Source: Paracoccus sp. (in: a-proteobacteria)
GTDB taxonomy: Bacteria; Pseudomonadota; Alphaproteobacteria; Rhodobacterales; Rhodobacteraceae
Length of the DNA: 42,585 bases
Direction of reading: 5' to 3'
NCBI RefSeq assembly: GCF_030604785.1
Contig: NZ_JAUVVF010000030.1
Coordinates: 1 to 42,585 of the forward strand
Position 1 is the first letter of the stretch. Each line of letters opens with the position of its first letter. The position numbers were made by a program, and so were the translations under genes. Positions 25,505 through 33,763 of this stretch are shown here, in pieces. The notes under the pieces are model-generated. The model worked only from the letters and a program-made list of their open reading frames with translations, made no database searches and had not been told where the DNA came from.

Positions 25505-25969
25505 TTACTCGGACGCGGCGCCGGGGCGCAGTTCCGAGACGAACTTGTCGAAATCGTCCGCGTCCTGGAAGTTCTTGTAGACGCTGGCGAACCGCACATA
25601 GCCGACATTGTCGATGCGCGACAGCGCCTCCATCACGATCTCGCCGATCATCTTCGAGGGGATGTCGGTCTCGCCCGTGCTTTCCAGCCGCCGCACGATG
25701 CCGCTGATCATCTGCTCGATCCGCTCGGGCTCGACGGGGCGCTTCTGCATGGCGATGCGGATGGACCGGGCCATCTTGTCGCGATCGAAATCCTCGCGCC
25801 GCCCGTTCGATTTCACCACGACCAGATCGCGCAGCTGCACGCGCTCATAGGTGGTGAAACGGCCCCCGCAACCGGGGCAGAGGCGGCGGCGGCGGATGGC
25901 CACGTTATCCTCGGCCGGGCGCGAGTCCTTGACCTGCGTATCGGCATGTCCACAGAATGGGCAGCGCAT
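25505..25969 (-). CDS. nrdR: Transcriptional repressor NrdR
   Basis: The 154-residue regulator represses ribonucleotide reductase genes. The zinc ribbon uses C3, C6, C31 and C34 ([23 protein letters not shown]). It is followed by an ATP-cone ([20 protein letters not shown] onwards) that binds ATP/dATP. Full family length. First gene of a short operon with ribD. No NrdR box is evident near its own start. Confidence 0.97.
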   Translation of the reverse strand: MRCPFCGHADTQVKDSRPAEDNVAIRRRRLCPGCGGRFTTYERVQLRDLVVVKSNGRREDFDRDKMARSIRIAMQKRPVEPERIEQMISGIVRRLESTGETDIPSKMIGEIVMEALSRIDNVGYVRFASVYKNFQDADDFDKFVSELRPGAASE

Positions 25970-26130
25970 GGATGGTCCCTCTGGTCCGGCAATCCACCGG
26001 CACTATAGGCAGACCCGCAGGGATTGGGTAGCCTTATCCACAGCCTACCAGATCGGCCCCGCCTTCTGTGTCCCGATTGCCGCGTTTGCCCCCTTGCACG
26101 CCCGATGCGGCCGGTCTAGCGTGACGCAAG

Positions 26131-26215
<85 letters not shown>

Positions 26216-26296
26216 GCATCACGACGCAGCCCGCGCGCTGCCCCTGCGTATCGCCCCCCTCCCCCGATGTCCCGACCGACAGCAAGGAGGAGACGC

Positions 26297-27100
26297 GTGA
26301 CCGCCATCGCCCTGACCATCGCAGGCTCGGATTCCGGCGGAGGCGCCGGGATCCAGGCCGATCTCAAGACCTTTTCGGCGCTCGGCGTCTATGGCGCCAC
26401 CGTGATCACCGCGCTGACCGCGCAGAACACCCGCGCCGTCTCGATGGTGGAACCGGCCAGCCCGGCGATGATCGCGGCGCAGATGCGGGCGGTGTTCGAC
26501 GATCTGGACATCCGCGCCGTCAAGCTGGGGATGCTGGGCGACGCACAGGCGATCCGCACCGTGGCCGAGGGGCTGGACGGGCACGCCGTGCCGGTCGTCC
26601 TTGATCCTGTGATGGTGGCGAAGTCGGGCGACGCGCTGCTGCCCGAGGCCGCAATCGGCGCGCTGCGCGATCTGATGCTGCCCCGCGCGCGCCTCGTGAC
26701 CCCGAACCTGCCCGAGGCCGCGCGGCTTCTGGGCTGCGCCCCCGCCACTGACGAGGACGAGATGGTCCGTCAGGGGGCCGCCCTGTGCACGCTTGGTGCA
26801 CAGGCTGTGCTGATGAAGGGCGGCCATGCCGAGGGGCCGGATTGCACCGACCTGCTGGTCGCGCCCGAGGGCGTCACCCGCCTGAGCGCACCCCGGCAGG
26901 CCACGCGCAACACTCATGGCACGGGCTGCACCCTCTCGGCCGCCATCGCCGCCGGGCTGGCGCAGGGGCTGGACCTCGCCTTGGCCGTGGGGGTCGCGCA
27001 CCGCTACCTGCAAGGCGCCATCGCCGCGGCGGACGGGCTGGCGGTAGGCCATGGCCACGGGCCGGTGCACCATTTCCACGCGGTCTGGGCTGATGAGTGA
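26297..27100 (+). CDS. thiD: Hydroxymethylpyrimidine/phosphomethylpyrimidine kinase
   Basis: ThiD phosphorylates HMP to HMP-P and then HMP-PP for thiamin synthesis. The 267-residue protein opens [19 protein letters not shown], has [16 protein letters not shown], and ends with the ribokinase-type anion hole [17 protein letters not shown]. The start is GTG 26297, seven bases after AAGGAGG. An upstream in-frame ATG at 26165 is rejected because it lies inside the riboswitch. First gene of the thi operon; its end overlaps thiO by eight bases. Confidence 0.95.
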   Translation: MTAIALTIAGSDSGGGAGIQADLKTFSALGVYGATVITALTAQNTRAVSMVEPASPAMIAAQMRAVFDDLDIRAVKLGMLGDAQAIRTVAEGLDGHAVPVVLDPVMVAKSGDALLPEAAIGALRDLMLPRARLVTPNLPEAARLLGCAPATDEDEMVRQGAALCTLGAQAVLMKGGHAEGPDCTDLLVAPEGVTRLSAPRQATRNTHGTGCTLSAAIAAGLAQGLDLALAVGVAHRYLQGAIAAADGLAVGHGHGPVHHFHAVWADE

Positions 27101-28055
27101 CGTCACGATCCTCGGCGCAGGCGTCGCGGGCCTGTTCGCGGCCCATGAGCTGGCACGGCGGGGCTGGACGCCGCGCATCCTGGACCGGGCGGGCGCGCCC
27201 GGCCCGCATGGCTGCTCGTGGTGGGCGGGCGGGATGCTGGCGCCGCACTGCGAGGGCGTGACGGCCGAGCCGGTCGTCACCCGCCTCGGGGCCGAGGCCG
27301 GCGCGGCCTGGGCCGAGGTCACCCCCGTCACCCGCCGCGGCACGCTGGTCGTCGCGCTGGACCGCGACCGGGGCGAGCTGACGCGCTTTGCCCGCCGCAG
27401 CACCGGTCACCAGACCTGCGCGCCGGGCGATCTGGAGCCGGACCTCGCGCATCACCGCGCGGGCCTGTTCTTTCCGACCGAGGCGCATCTGGACCCCCGC
27501 CGCGCCCTGGCCGATCTGGTCGCAGCCCTTGCCGCGCAGGGCATCACCATCGAACGCACCGAGGCCACCCCGGAGGACATCCCCGGCCCCGTGATCGACG
27601 CGCGGGGCCTGGCCGCCGCCCTGCCCGGACTGCGCGGCGTGCGCGGCGAGATGGCCGTCCTGCACGCGCCCGAGATCACGCTGACGCGCCCCGTGCGGCT
27701 TCTGCATCCGCGCCATCCGCTCTACATCGTGCCGCGCGCGGGGGGCCTCTTCATGCTGGGCGCGACCCAGATCGAAAGCGCCAGCCGCGCGCCCGTCACC
27801 GCGCGGTCCGCGCTCGAGCTGCTGTCGGCCGCCTATGCGCTGGACCCGCGCTTCGCCGAGGCGAGCGTGGTCGAGCTGGGCGCCGACCTGCGCCCGGCCT
27901 TCGCCGACAACATCCCCCGCGTGATCGCGCGCGGGCGGGTGCTGCACCTGAACGGCCTCTTTCGCCACGGCTATCTGATGGCGCCGCTGCTGGCGCGGCA
28001 GGCGGCCGATTACCTGACCGACCGCAGCAAGGGAGAACTGCTCCATGAGGATTGA
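27093..28055 (+). CDS. thiO: Glycine oxidase ThiO
   Basis: ThiO oxidises glycine to the iminoacetate (dehydroglycine) used for the thiazole ring. The 320-residue FAD protein has the Rossmann motif GAGVAG at 8-13, a second FAD contact in SWWAGGMLAPHCEG, and the C-terminal LNGLFRHGYLMAPLLARQ block of D-amino-acid oxidase-type enzymes. It overlaps thiD and thiS, so it is translationally linked with both. Its presence indicates the oxygen-dependent, ThiH-independent route. Confidence 0.93.
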   Translation: MSDVTILGAGVAGLFAAHELARRGWTPRILDRAGAPGPHGCSWWAGGMLAPHCEGVTAEPVVTRLGAEAGAAWAEVTPVTRRGTLVVALDRDRGELTRFARRSTGHQTCAPGDLEPDLAHHRAGLFFPTEAHLDPRRALADLVAALAAQGITIERTEATPEDIPGPVIDARGLAAALPGLRGVRGEMAVLHAPEITLTRPVRLLHPRHPLYIVPRAGGLFMLGATQIESASRAPVTARSALELLSAAYALDPRFAEASVVELGADLRPAFADNIPRVIARGRVLHLNGLFRHGYLMAPLLARQAADYLTDRSKGELLHED

Positions 28056-28242
28056 GGTCAACGGAACCCCCCGCGACATCGCCGCCGCCACTCTGGCCGA
28101 CGCGCTGGCCGAGCTGGGCTGGGCCGAGGCGCGCGTCGCCACCGCGCTGAACGGCGATTTCGTCCCTGCCGCCGCCCGCGCCGCGCAGGCGCTGCGCGAA
28201 GGCGACCGGCTGGAAGTGCTGGCGCCGATGCAGGGGGGCTGA
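28045..28242 (+). CDS. thiS: Sulfur carrier protein ThiS
   Basis: The 65-residue ubiquitin-like carrier starts MRIEVNGTPRDIAAATLAD and ends in the essential Gly-Gly (LAPMQGG). ThiF adenylates the C-terminal Gly, it is then thiocarboxylated, and it supplies sulfur to ThiG. It overlaps the end of thiO by 11 bases and is followed by thiG after three. Confidence 0.95.
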   Translation: MRIEVNGTPRDIAAATLADALAELGWAEARVATALNGDFVPAAARAAQALREGDRLEVLAPMQGG

Positions 28243-28245
28243 GCG

Positions 28246-29007
28246 ATGCGCGACTTCTACGGGATCACGCTGAATTCGCCCCTGATGCTGGGGACGGCGC
28301 AATATCCCTCGCCCGCCGTGCTTCAGGCCGCGTTCCGGGCCAGCGGCGCCTCGGTCGCCACGGTGTCCCTGCGGCGCGAGGCCGGCCAGGGCCAGGCCTT
28401 CTGGTCGCTGATCCGCGATCTGGGCGTGCGGGTCCTGCCCAACACCGCCGGCTGCCACAGCGCCCGCGAGGCCGTCACCACCGCCCGCATGGCGCGCGAG
28501 GTCTTCGAGACCAACTGGATCAAGCTCGAGGTGATCGGCCATGCCGACACGCTGCAGCCCGACCCCTTCGGCCTGCTGGAGGCCGCCGAGACCTTGGCCG
28601 CCGAGGGCTTCGAGGTGTTCCCCTACACGACCGAGGATCAGGTTCTGGCCGGGCGTCTGCTGGATGCGGGCTGCAAGGTGCTGATGCCATGGGGCGCGCC
28701 CATCGGGTCGGGGCTTGGGCTGAACAACCGCTTCGGGCTCAGGACGCTTCGCGCGGCCTTTCCCGATGTGCCGATGGTGATCGACGCGGGGATCGGCCGG
28801 CCCAGCCACGCGGCCGACGCGCTGGAAATGGGCTTTGACGCGGTGCTGCTGAACACCGCCGTGGCGCAGGCGGGCGATCCCGAGGCGATGGCCCGCGCCT
28901 TCGGCCTCGCCGTGCAGGCGGGCGCGCTGGCCCGCGCCGCCGACCCGATGGAGCCGCGCGAGATGGCCGCCCCCTCGACCCCCCTCATCGGAAAGGCCTG
29001 GCTGTGA
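28246..29007 (+). CDS. thiG: Thiazole synthase ThiG
   Basis: ThiG builds the thiazole phosphate from DXP, dehydroglycine and ThiS thiocarboxylate. The 253-residue TIM barrel has the Schiff-base lysine K93 in [23 protein letters not shown], and the phosphate-binding end ([32 protein letters not shown]). Full family length. It overlaps thiE by four bases. Confidence 0.97.
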   Translation: MRDFYGITLNSPLMLGTAQYPSPAVLQAAFRASGASVATVSLRREAGQGQAFWSLIRDLGVRVLPNTAGCHSAREAVTTARMAREVFETNWIKLEVIGHADTLQPDPFGLLEAAETLAAEGFEVFPYTTEDQVLAGRLLDAGCKVLMPWGAPIGSGLGLNNRFGLRTLRAAFPDVPMVIDAGIGRPSHAADALEMGFDAVLLNTAVAQAGDPEAMARAFGLAVQAGALARAADPMEPREMAAPSTPLIGKAWL

Positions 29008-29600
29008 GACTGCCCCGCTTCTACCCGATCTTCGACGACGCGGCCTGGCTGGACCGCGCCCTGCCCTTGGGCGTGCGGCTGGTGCAGCTGCGGCTGAAGG
29101 ACCGCGCACCGAACGATCTGCGCGACCAGATCCGGCGCGGGCTGGCGCTGGCGCGGGCGCATGACGCGGCGCTGGTCGTGAACGACCACTGGCAGGTGGC
29201 CATCGACGAGGGCGCCGAATGGCTGCATCTGGGGCAGGAGGATCTGGACGAAGCCGACCTGCCCGCCATCCGCCGGGCGGGCCTGCGTCTTGGCGTCTCG
29301 ACCCACGACCATGCCGAGCTGGACCGCGCGCTGACGCTGGCGCCCGATTACGTGGCGCTTGGTCCGGTCTGGCCGACGATCCTGAAGAAGATGCGCTGGC
29401 ACGAACAGGGGCTGGACCGCGTGACCGAATGGAAGGCGCTGGTCGGCGCCACGCCGCTGGTCGCGATCGGCGGACTGACCCCGGAACGCGGCGCGCTGGC
29501 ACTGGCGGCGGGGGCGGATGTGGTCTCGGCCGTGACCGACATCACGCTGAACCCCGACCCCGAGGGCCGGATGCGCGACTGGCTGGCGGTGGCGCCATGA
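29004..29600 (+). CDS. thiE: Thiamin phosphate synthase ThiE
   Basis: ThiE couples HMP-PP with thiazole phosphate to make thiamin phosphate. The 198-residue TIM barrel has [13 protein letters not shown] (pyrophosphate-binding Lys), [20 protein letters not shown], and the phosphate loop [28 protein letters not shown] is replaced by [14 protein letters not shown], still within family variation. Start ATG is coupled to thiG (ATGA); its own stop overlaps thiF (ATGA). Confidence 0.95.
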   Translation: MRLPRFYPIFDDAAWLDRALPLGVRLVQLRLKDRAPNDLRDQIRRGLALARAHDAALVVNDHWQVAIDEGAEWLHLGQEDLDEADLPAIRRAGLRLGVSTHDHAELDRALTLAPDYVALGPVWPTILKKMRWHEQGLDRVTEWKALVGATPLVAIGGLTPERGALALAAGADVVSAVTDITLNPDPEGRMRDWLAVAP

Positions 29601-30550
29601 ACCGCTATGCCCGCCAGATGGTGCTGCCCGATATCGGCGCCGCCGGGCAGGAGCGGCTGGCGCGGGCGCACGTGCTGGTCGTCGGCGCCGGGGGCCTCGG
29701 CTGCCCGGCGCTGCAGTATCTCGCCGGCGCGGGGGTCGGGCGGATCACGCTGCTCGACGGCGACCTCGTGGACGAGACGAACCTGCACCGCCAGCCGCTC
29801 TACGCGATGCGCCAGATCGGCCAGCCCAAGGCGCAGGCCGCCGCCGCGCAGCTGGCCGCGCTGAACCCCGAGGTCACGGTGAACGCCGTCACCGACTGGC
29901 TGACCCCCGCCAACGCGCCGGACCTCGTCGCCGCGGCGGATGTGGTGCTGGACTGCGCGGACACCTTCGCGGCCGGGCTGACCCTGTCGGATGCCTGCCT
30001 GGCGGCGGGCCGCCCGCTGATCGCGGCCTCGGCGCTGGCGCTGTCGGGCTATGCGCTCGGCTGCTGCGGGGGCGCGCCCAGCCTGCGCGCGGTCTTTCCC
30101 GACCTGCCCCTGCGGGGGGCGACCTGCGCCACGGCCGGGGTGATGGGGCCGGTCGTCGGCATGATCGGCGCGCTGCAGGCGCAGATGGCGCTGGCGGCGC
30201 TGCTGGGGCTCGGCCCCTCGCCGCTCGGCCGGCTGGTCAGCTTCGACGCGGCGAGCTGGCGGATGGGCGGCTTCCGCTTCGACGGCGCGCCCGAGCCAGA
30301 GGCGCCCCTGCCCTTCATCGCGGAGAGCCAGATCGCGCCGGGCGACCTGCTGGTCGATCTGCGCGCCGAATCCGCGCCCTTCCGCGCCGAGGCCCGCCAC
30401 CTGCCGCCCGAGCGCATCACCCGTCTGGACCCGCCCGACGGCGCGCGCGTGGTGCTGGCCTGCCGCACCGGCCTGCGCGCCCACAATGCCGGGCGCGCGC
30501 TGCAATCCATCTGGCCGGGGCGGATCGCCCTTCTGGCCCTGAACGACTGA
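29597..30550 (+). CDS. thiF: ThiS adenylyltransferase ThiF, fused to a rhodanese-like domain
   Basis: The 317-residue protein is an E1-like HesA/MoeB/ThiF enzyme. ATP-binding VVGAGGLGCPAL lies at 28-39, the conserved TNLHRQ at 61-66, and candidate catalytic C177 in GATCATAGVMGP. The two zinc CxxC pairs usual in ThiF/MoeB are not present (GCCGGAPSL stands at the first position). From about residue 245 follows a short rhodanese-like domain with VVLACRTGLRAHNAGR (C289), so one protein may both adenylate ThiS and deliver sulfur. The stretch open upstream of 29597 belongs to another frame of thiE. A MoeB function is an alternative, but the operon argues for ThiF. Confidence 0.93.
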   Translation: MNRYARQMVLPDIGAAGQERLARAHVLVVGAGGLGCPALQYLAGAGVGRITLLDGDLVDETNLHRQPLYAMRQIGQPKAQAAAAQLAALNPEVTVNAVTDWLTPANAPDLVAAADVVLDCADTFAAGLTLSDACLAAGRPLIAASALALSGYALGCCGGAPSLRAVFPDLPLRGATCATAGVMGPVVGMIGALQAQMALAALLGLGPSPLGRLVSFDAASWRMGGFRFDGAPEPEAPLPFIAESQIAPGDLLVDLRAESAPFRAEARHLPPERITRLDPPDGARVVLACRTGLRAHNAGRALQSIWPGRIALLALND

Positions 30551-30556
30551 GGACCC

Positions 30557-31492
30557 ATGCGATCTATCCTTGCCCTGGCCCTGCTGGCCGCCCCCGCCGC
30601 CCATGCCGAGACCAACCTGACGCTGATGCTGGACTGGTTCGTGAACCCGGACCATGCCCCCATCGTGCTGGCCGAGGAGCTGGGCTACTTCGCGGATGCC
30701 GGACTGGCGGTCGAGGTCGTCACGCCCTCGGACCCGAACGATCCGCCGCGCATGGTGGCGGCGGGCCGCGCCGATCTGGCGATCAGCTATCAGCCCCAGC
30801 TGCACCTGTCGCGCCATCAGGACCTGCCGGTGATCCGCGTCGGCACGCTGATCGAGACGCCGCTGACCTGCCTTGTCGTGTTGGCCGAAAGCGAGATCGA
30901 AACCCCCGCGGATCTGGCGGGCCGCAAGGTGGGCTTTGCCGTGGCCGGCGTGCAAGAGGTGATGCTGGACGCCATGCTGGCCGATGACGGGCTTGAGCCG
31001 GGCGATGTGGAACAGATCAATATCGGCTGGTCGATCTCGCCCGCGCTGATGTCGGGACAGGTCGACGGCGTAATCGGCGCCTTCCGCAATTTCGAGCTGA
31101 ACCAGCTGCGGCTGGAGGGCCGCGAGGGCCGCTGCCTCTATCCCGAGGCGCATGGCATCCCCGCCTATGATGAGCTGATCTACATCGCCAACCCGGACCG
31201 GATGGACCGCGCCGCGGTCGGCGCGTTCCTCGCCGCGACGGCCCGGGCGACGGATTTCATGAAGAACCGCCCCGACGAGGCATGGAAAATCTTTTCTGAA
31301 ACGGCATCGGAATTGCAAACGCCTTTGAACGAGGCCGCCTGGTCTGACACATGGCCGCGTTTCTCCAGCCGTCCGGCGGCGGTGGATGCGGACCGCTATC
31401 TGGCCTTCGAGGCCTTTCTGGCCGAACGCGGCGCGACGCCGGGCGGGCTGGCCCTGTCGGATCTGGCCATCGACGTGAACGAGGTGGAATGA
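30557..31492 (+). CDS. thiY: Pyrimidine-precursor ABC transporter, periplasmic binding protein ThiY
   Basis: The 311-residue precursor has a signal peptide (MRSILALALLAAPAAHA). It is a member of the NMT1/THI5-like family (TLMLDWFVNPDHAPIVLAEE, DLAISYQPQLHLSRHQ, GVIGAFRNFELNQL). ThiY homologues bind N-formyl-4-amino-5-aminomethyl-2-methylpyrimidine, a thiamin breakdown product. It follows thiF by six bases. Its transporter partners thiZ and thiX come later in the operon, separated by tenA. An HMP ligand is also possible. Confidence 0.92.
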   Translation: MRSILALALLAAPAAHAETNLTLMLDWFVNPDHAPIVLAEELGYFADAGLAVEVVTPSDPNDPPRMVAAGRADLAISYQPQLHLSRHQDLPVIRVGTLIETPLTCLVVLAESEIETPADLAGRKVGFAVAGVQEVMLDAMLADDGLEPGDVEQINIGWSISPALMSGQVDGVIGAFRNFELNQLRLEGREGRCLYPEAHGIPAYDELIYIANPDRMDRAAVGAFLAATARATDFMKNRPDEAWKIFSETASELQTPLNEAAWSDTWPRFSSRPAAVDADRYLAFEAFLAERGATPGGLALSDLAIDVNEVE

Positions 31493-32181
31493 TGGAAACC
31501 GCGCACCGCATCCCCGATTACGGCCGCGCCTTTGCCCTGTGGCGGCAGGAGGCAGCGCCCCATTGGGACGCTTATGTCGATCACGCCTTCGTCCGCCAGC
31601 TGGCGGCGGGCACCCTGCCCCGCGACAGCTTTCTGCATTACCTGCGGCAGGATTACGTCTTCCTGCTACATTTCGCGCGGTCCTGGGCCCTGGTCTTCGC
31701 CAAGTCCGAGCGCATGTCCGAGATGGCGCTGGCCTCGTCCATCGCGCATGGTCTTCTGAACGGCGAGATGCCGCTGCATGTCGAGATCTGCGGCCGCGAG
31801 GGCATCACCGAGGAGATGCTGCAGCAGACCCCGGAATCGCCCGCGAACATGGCCTATACGCGCTATGTCCAGGCGACGGGCTATGCGGGCGACATGCTGG
31901 ACCTGCTGGCGGCACTGGCGCCCTGCGTCTTCGGCTATGGCGAGATCGGGCTGATCCATGCCGAAAGCGGCGGGCCCTACGGCGAATGGACGGCGACGTA
32001 TGGCGGGGAAGATTACCAGAAGGTCTGCCATGACGTCGGCGCGCTGATCGATGCCGCGCTGGAGGCGCGGCTGGGGCCGGACTGGCCCTCGCTGCCGCGG
32101 GCGGCGATGCTGGCGCGGCATTTCCGGCAGGCGACGCAGCTGGAAGTGGGCTTCTGGCAGATGGGGCTGGACCGGACGTGA
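31492..32181 (+). CDS. tenA: Aminopyrimidine aminohydrolase TenA
   Basis: TenA hydrolyses aminomethyl-pyrimidine from degraded thiamin to HMP, and in some bacteria thiamin itself. The 229-residue helical protein has the family sequences HYLRQDYVFLLHFARSWAL and LAALAPCVFGYGEIG (active-site C145), and a Glu near the C-terminus in ATQLEVGFWQMG. Two ATGs stand in tandem at 31489 and 31492. The second has better spacing from GAGGTGG, so I use it. It overlaps thiY and couples by GTGA to thiZ. Confidence 0.93.
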   Translation: METAHRIPDYGRAFALWRQEAAPHWDAYVDHAFVRQLAAGTLPRDSFLHYLRQDYVFLLHFARSWALVFAKSERMSEMALASSIAHGLLNGEMPLHVEICGREGITEEMLQQTPESPANMAYTRYVQATGYAGDMLDLLAALAPCVFGYGEIGLIHAESGGPYGEWTATYGGEDYQKVCHDVGALIDAALEARLGPDWPSLPRAAMLARHFRQATQLEVGFWQMGLDRT

Positions 32182-32975
32182 GCACGCGCCCGGACGAAAG
32201 CGGCAGGGGGGCTCTGCCCCCCGTCCTGCGGACTCCCCCCGGGATATTTGCCGACCAAGGCAAAGAGGCGGGGGCGGTTCTGATCCGGGGCGATCTGTGG
32301 CTTGGCGATCGGCCGCTGGCGCGGGGACTGGATATTGTCTGCCGACCGGGCGGCTGGACCTGCCTGATGGGGTCGTCTGGCGTCGGCAAGTCAACGCTTG
32401 GGCGTCTGGTGGCGGGACTACCGGTCGCGGCGCGGCTGGAAGGGCGCGTCACGGTGCCTGCGGGACGGGTCGCGGTGATGAGCCAGCAGGACCAGCTTCT
32501 GCCTTGGGCGAGCGCCCTGGCCAATGTCACGATCGGCGCGCGGCTGCGGGGCGAGCGGGCCGATCCGGAACGCGGGCGCAGGCTGCTGGCGCAGGTGGGG
32601 CTGGCCGGGTTCGAGGATCGGCGCCCGGGCGAATTGTCGGGCGGGCAGCGGCAACGGGTGGCGCTGGCGCGGACCCTGATCGAGGAGGCCGCGGTCGTGG
32701 TTCTGGACGAGCCGTTCTCGGCCCTGGATGCGGGGACGCGGGCGGCGATGCAGGATCTGGCGGCAAAGCTGCTGGCGGGGCGGACAGTCATCCTGATCAG
32801 CCACGATCCGCTGGAGGCCGCGCGTCTGGCCGACCGCGCCTGGCTGATCGGGCGCGAGGGCAGCCGCCCCCTGCCACTGCCCGGCGGGACTGCGCCGCGC
32901 CCCCTGGATGCGCCCGAGGTTCTGGCCGCGCAGGCCGCATTGTTCATGTCGCTGTCCCGACCATGCGCGGTCTAA
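32178..32975 (+). CDS. thiZ: Pyrimidine-precursor ABC transporter ATP-binding protein ThiZ
   Basis: The 265-residue ABC ATPase has Walker A GSSGVGKS (65-72), Q-loop SQQDQLLPWASAL, signature LSGGQRQRVALAR, Walker B VVVLDEPFSALD and switch His in LISHDPLEAA. It starts at GTG 32178, overlapping the tenA stop. Residues about 10-29 (RGALPPVLRTPPGIFADQGK) are encoded by a repeat-like element. No ATG, GTG or TTG occurs in frame after that element until the Walker A itself, so it must be translated. The C-terminal part after the ATPase core is short, as in the NitT/TauT family. Confidence 0.9.
   Translation: MSTRPDESGRGALPPVLRTPPGIFADQGKEAGAVLIRGDLWLGDRPLARGLDIVCRPGGWTCLMGSSGVGKSTLGRLVAGLPVAARLEGRVTVPAGRVAVMSQQDQLLPWASALANVTIGARLRGERADPERGRRLLAQVGLAGFEDRRPGELSGGQRQRVALARTLIEEAAVVVLDEPFSALDAGTRAAMQDLAAKLLAGRTVILISHDPLEAARLADRAWLIGREGSRPLPLPGGTAPRPLDAPEVLAAQAALFMSLSRPCAV
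32206..32264 (+). repeat. G+C-rich hairpin element resembling a Rhodobacteraceae intergenic repeat
   Basis: GGGGGGC TCT GCCCCCC forms a tight stem (32206-32222). It is followed by GTCCTGCGGACTCCCCCCGG and then GATATTTGCCGACCAAGGCAAAG. I recall this composition from intergenic repeats in Rhodobacteraceae; only one copy is in this window, so repetition is not shown here. It lies inside the 5' end of thiZ and keeps the frame open. Confidence 0.5.
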
Positions 32976-33724
32976 GGCTGATCGCCGTTCCCATGGCGCT
33001 GCTGGCGCTGTGGCAGGCGCTGGTCTGGGCGACGGGGGTGCCGCCCTTCATCCTGCCGGGACCGGCGCGGGTCGGCGCGGCGCTGGTCGGCCATGCCGGG
33101 ATGCTAGCCGAGCATGCGCGTTTCACGCTTGGCAATCTTGCCGCCGGACTGCTGGCCGGGGTGGCGCTTGGCATCGTGACGGCGCTGAATCTGGCGCTGT
33201 CGCCCTTGGCGCGGGCCATGATGAGGCCGATGCTGGTTCTGGCGCAGGCGATCCCGGTCTTTGCGCTGGCGCCGGTCGTCACGCTGTGGCTGGGCTATGG
33301 CCCGGCCTCGAAGGTGGTGATGGTGGCGCTGGTCGTCTATTTCCCGGTCGCCTCGGTCCTCTTCGACGCGCTGATGCGGCCGCCCCCTGCGCTGGAGGAT
33401 CTGGCCCGCGCGATGGGCGCCACGCCGCTGCGGCTCTTGTGGCTGATCCAGTTGCCGAATGCCCTGCCCGCGCTTGGATCGGGGCTGAGGCTGGCGGCGG
33501 TCTATGCGCCCTTTGCGGTGATCGTGGGCGAATGGGTGGGGTCCAGCCGGGGCCTTGGCTATCTGATGCTGATGGCGAACGGGCGCGGCCAGACCGACCT
33601 GATGTTTGCAGCCCTTGCGCTGCTGGCGGCGATGGGGCTGGTCCTTTTCGGGCTGGCCGGCGCCCTGCAGCGCCTGACCGAGCGGCGGCGCGCCAAGGGC
33701 GCCGGCCCCCGCAGGCTGATCTAG
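32963..33724 (+). CDS. thiX: Pyrimidine-precursor ABC transporter permease ThiX
   Basis: The 253-residue inner-membrane permease of the NitT/TauT type (SsuC-like) has five or six hydrophobic helices. Its EAA loop is LEDLARAMGATPLRLLWLIQ. FILPGPARVGAALV near residue 30 and IVGEWVGSSRGLGYLMLMAN are characteristic of the family. It overlaps thiZ by 13 bases and is the last gene of the thi operon, convergent with the signalling operon 40 bases away. Confidence 0.92.
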   Translation: MRGLRLIAVPMALLALWQALVWATGVPPFILPGPARVGAALVGHAGMLAEHARFTLGNLAAGLLAGVALGIVTALNLALSPLARAMMRPMLVLAQAIPVFALAPVVTLWLGYGPASKVVMVALVVYFPVASVLFDALMRPPPALEDLARAMGATPLRLLWLIQLPNALPALGSGLRLAAVYAPFAVIVGEWVGSSRGLGYLMLMANGRGQTDLMFAALALLAAMGLVLFGLAGALQRLTERRRAKGAGPRRLI

Positions 33725-33763
33725 GCGGCCATCAGGGGCGCGCCGGTTGTCGGAACCCGCGCG

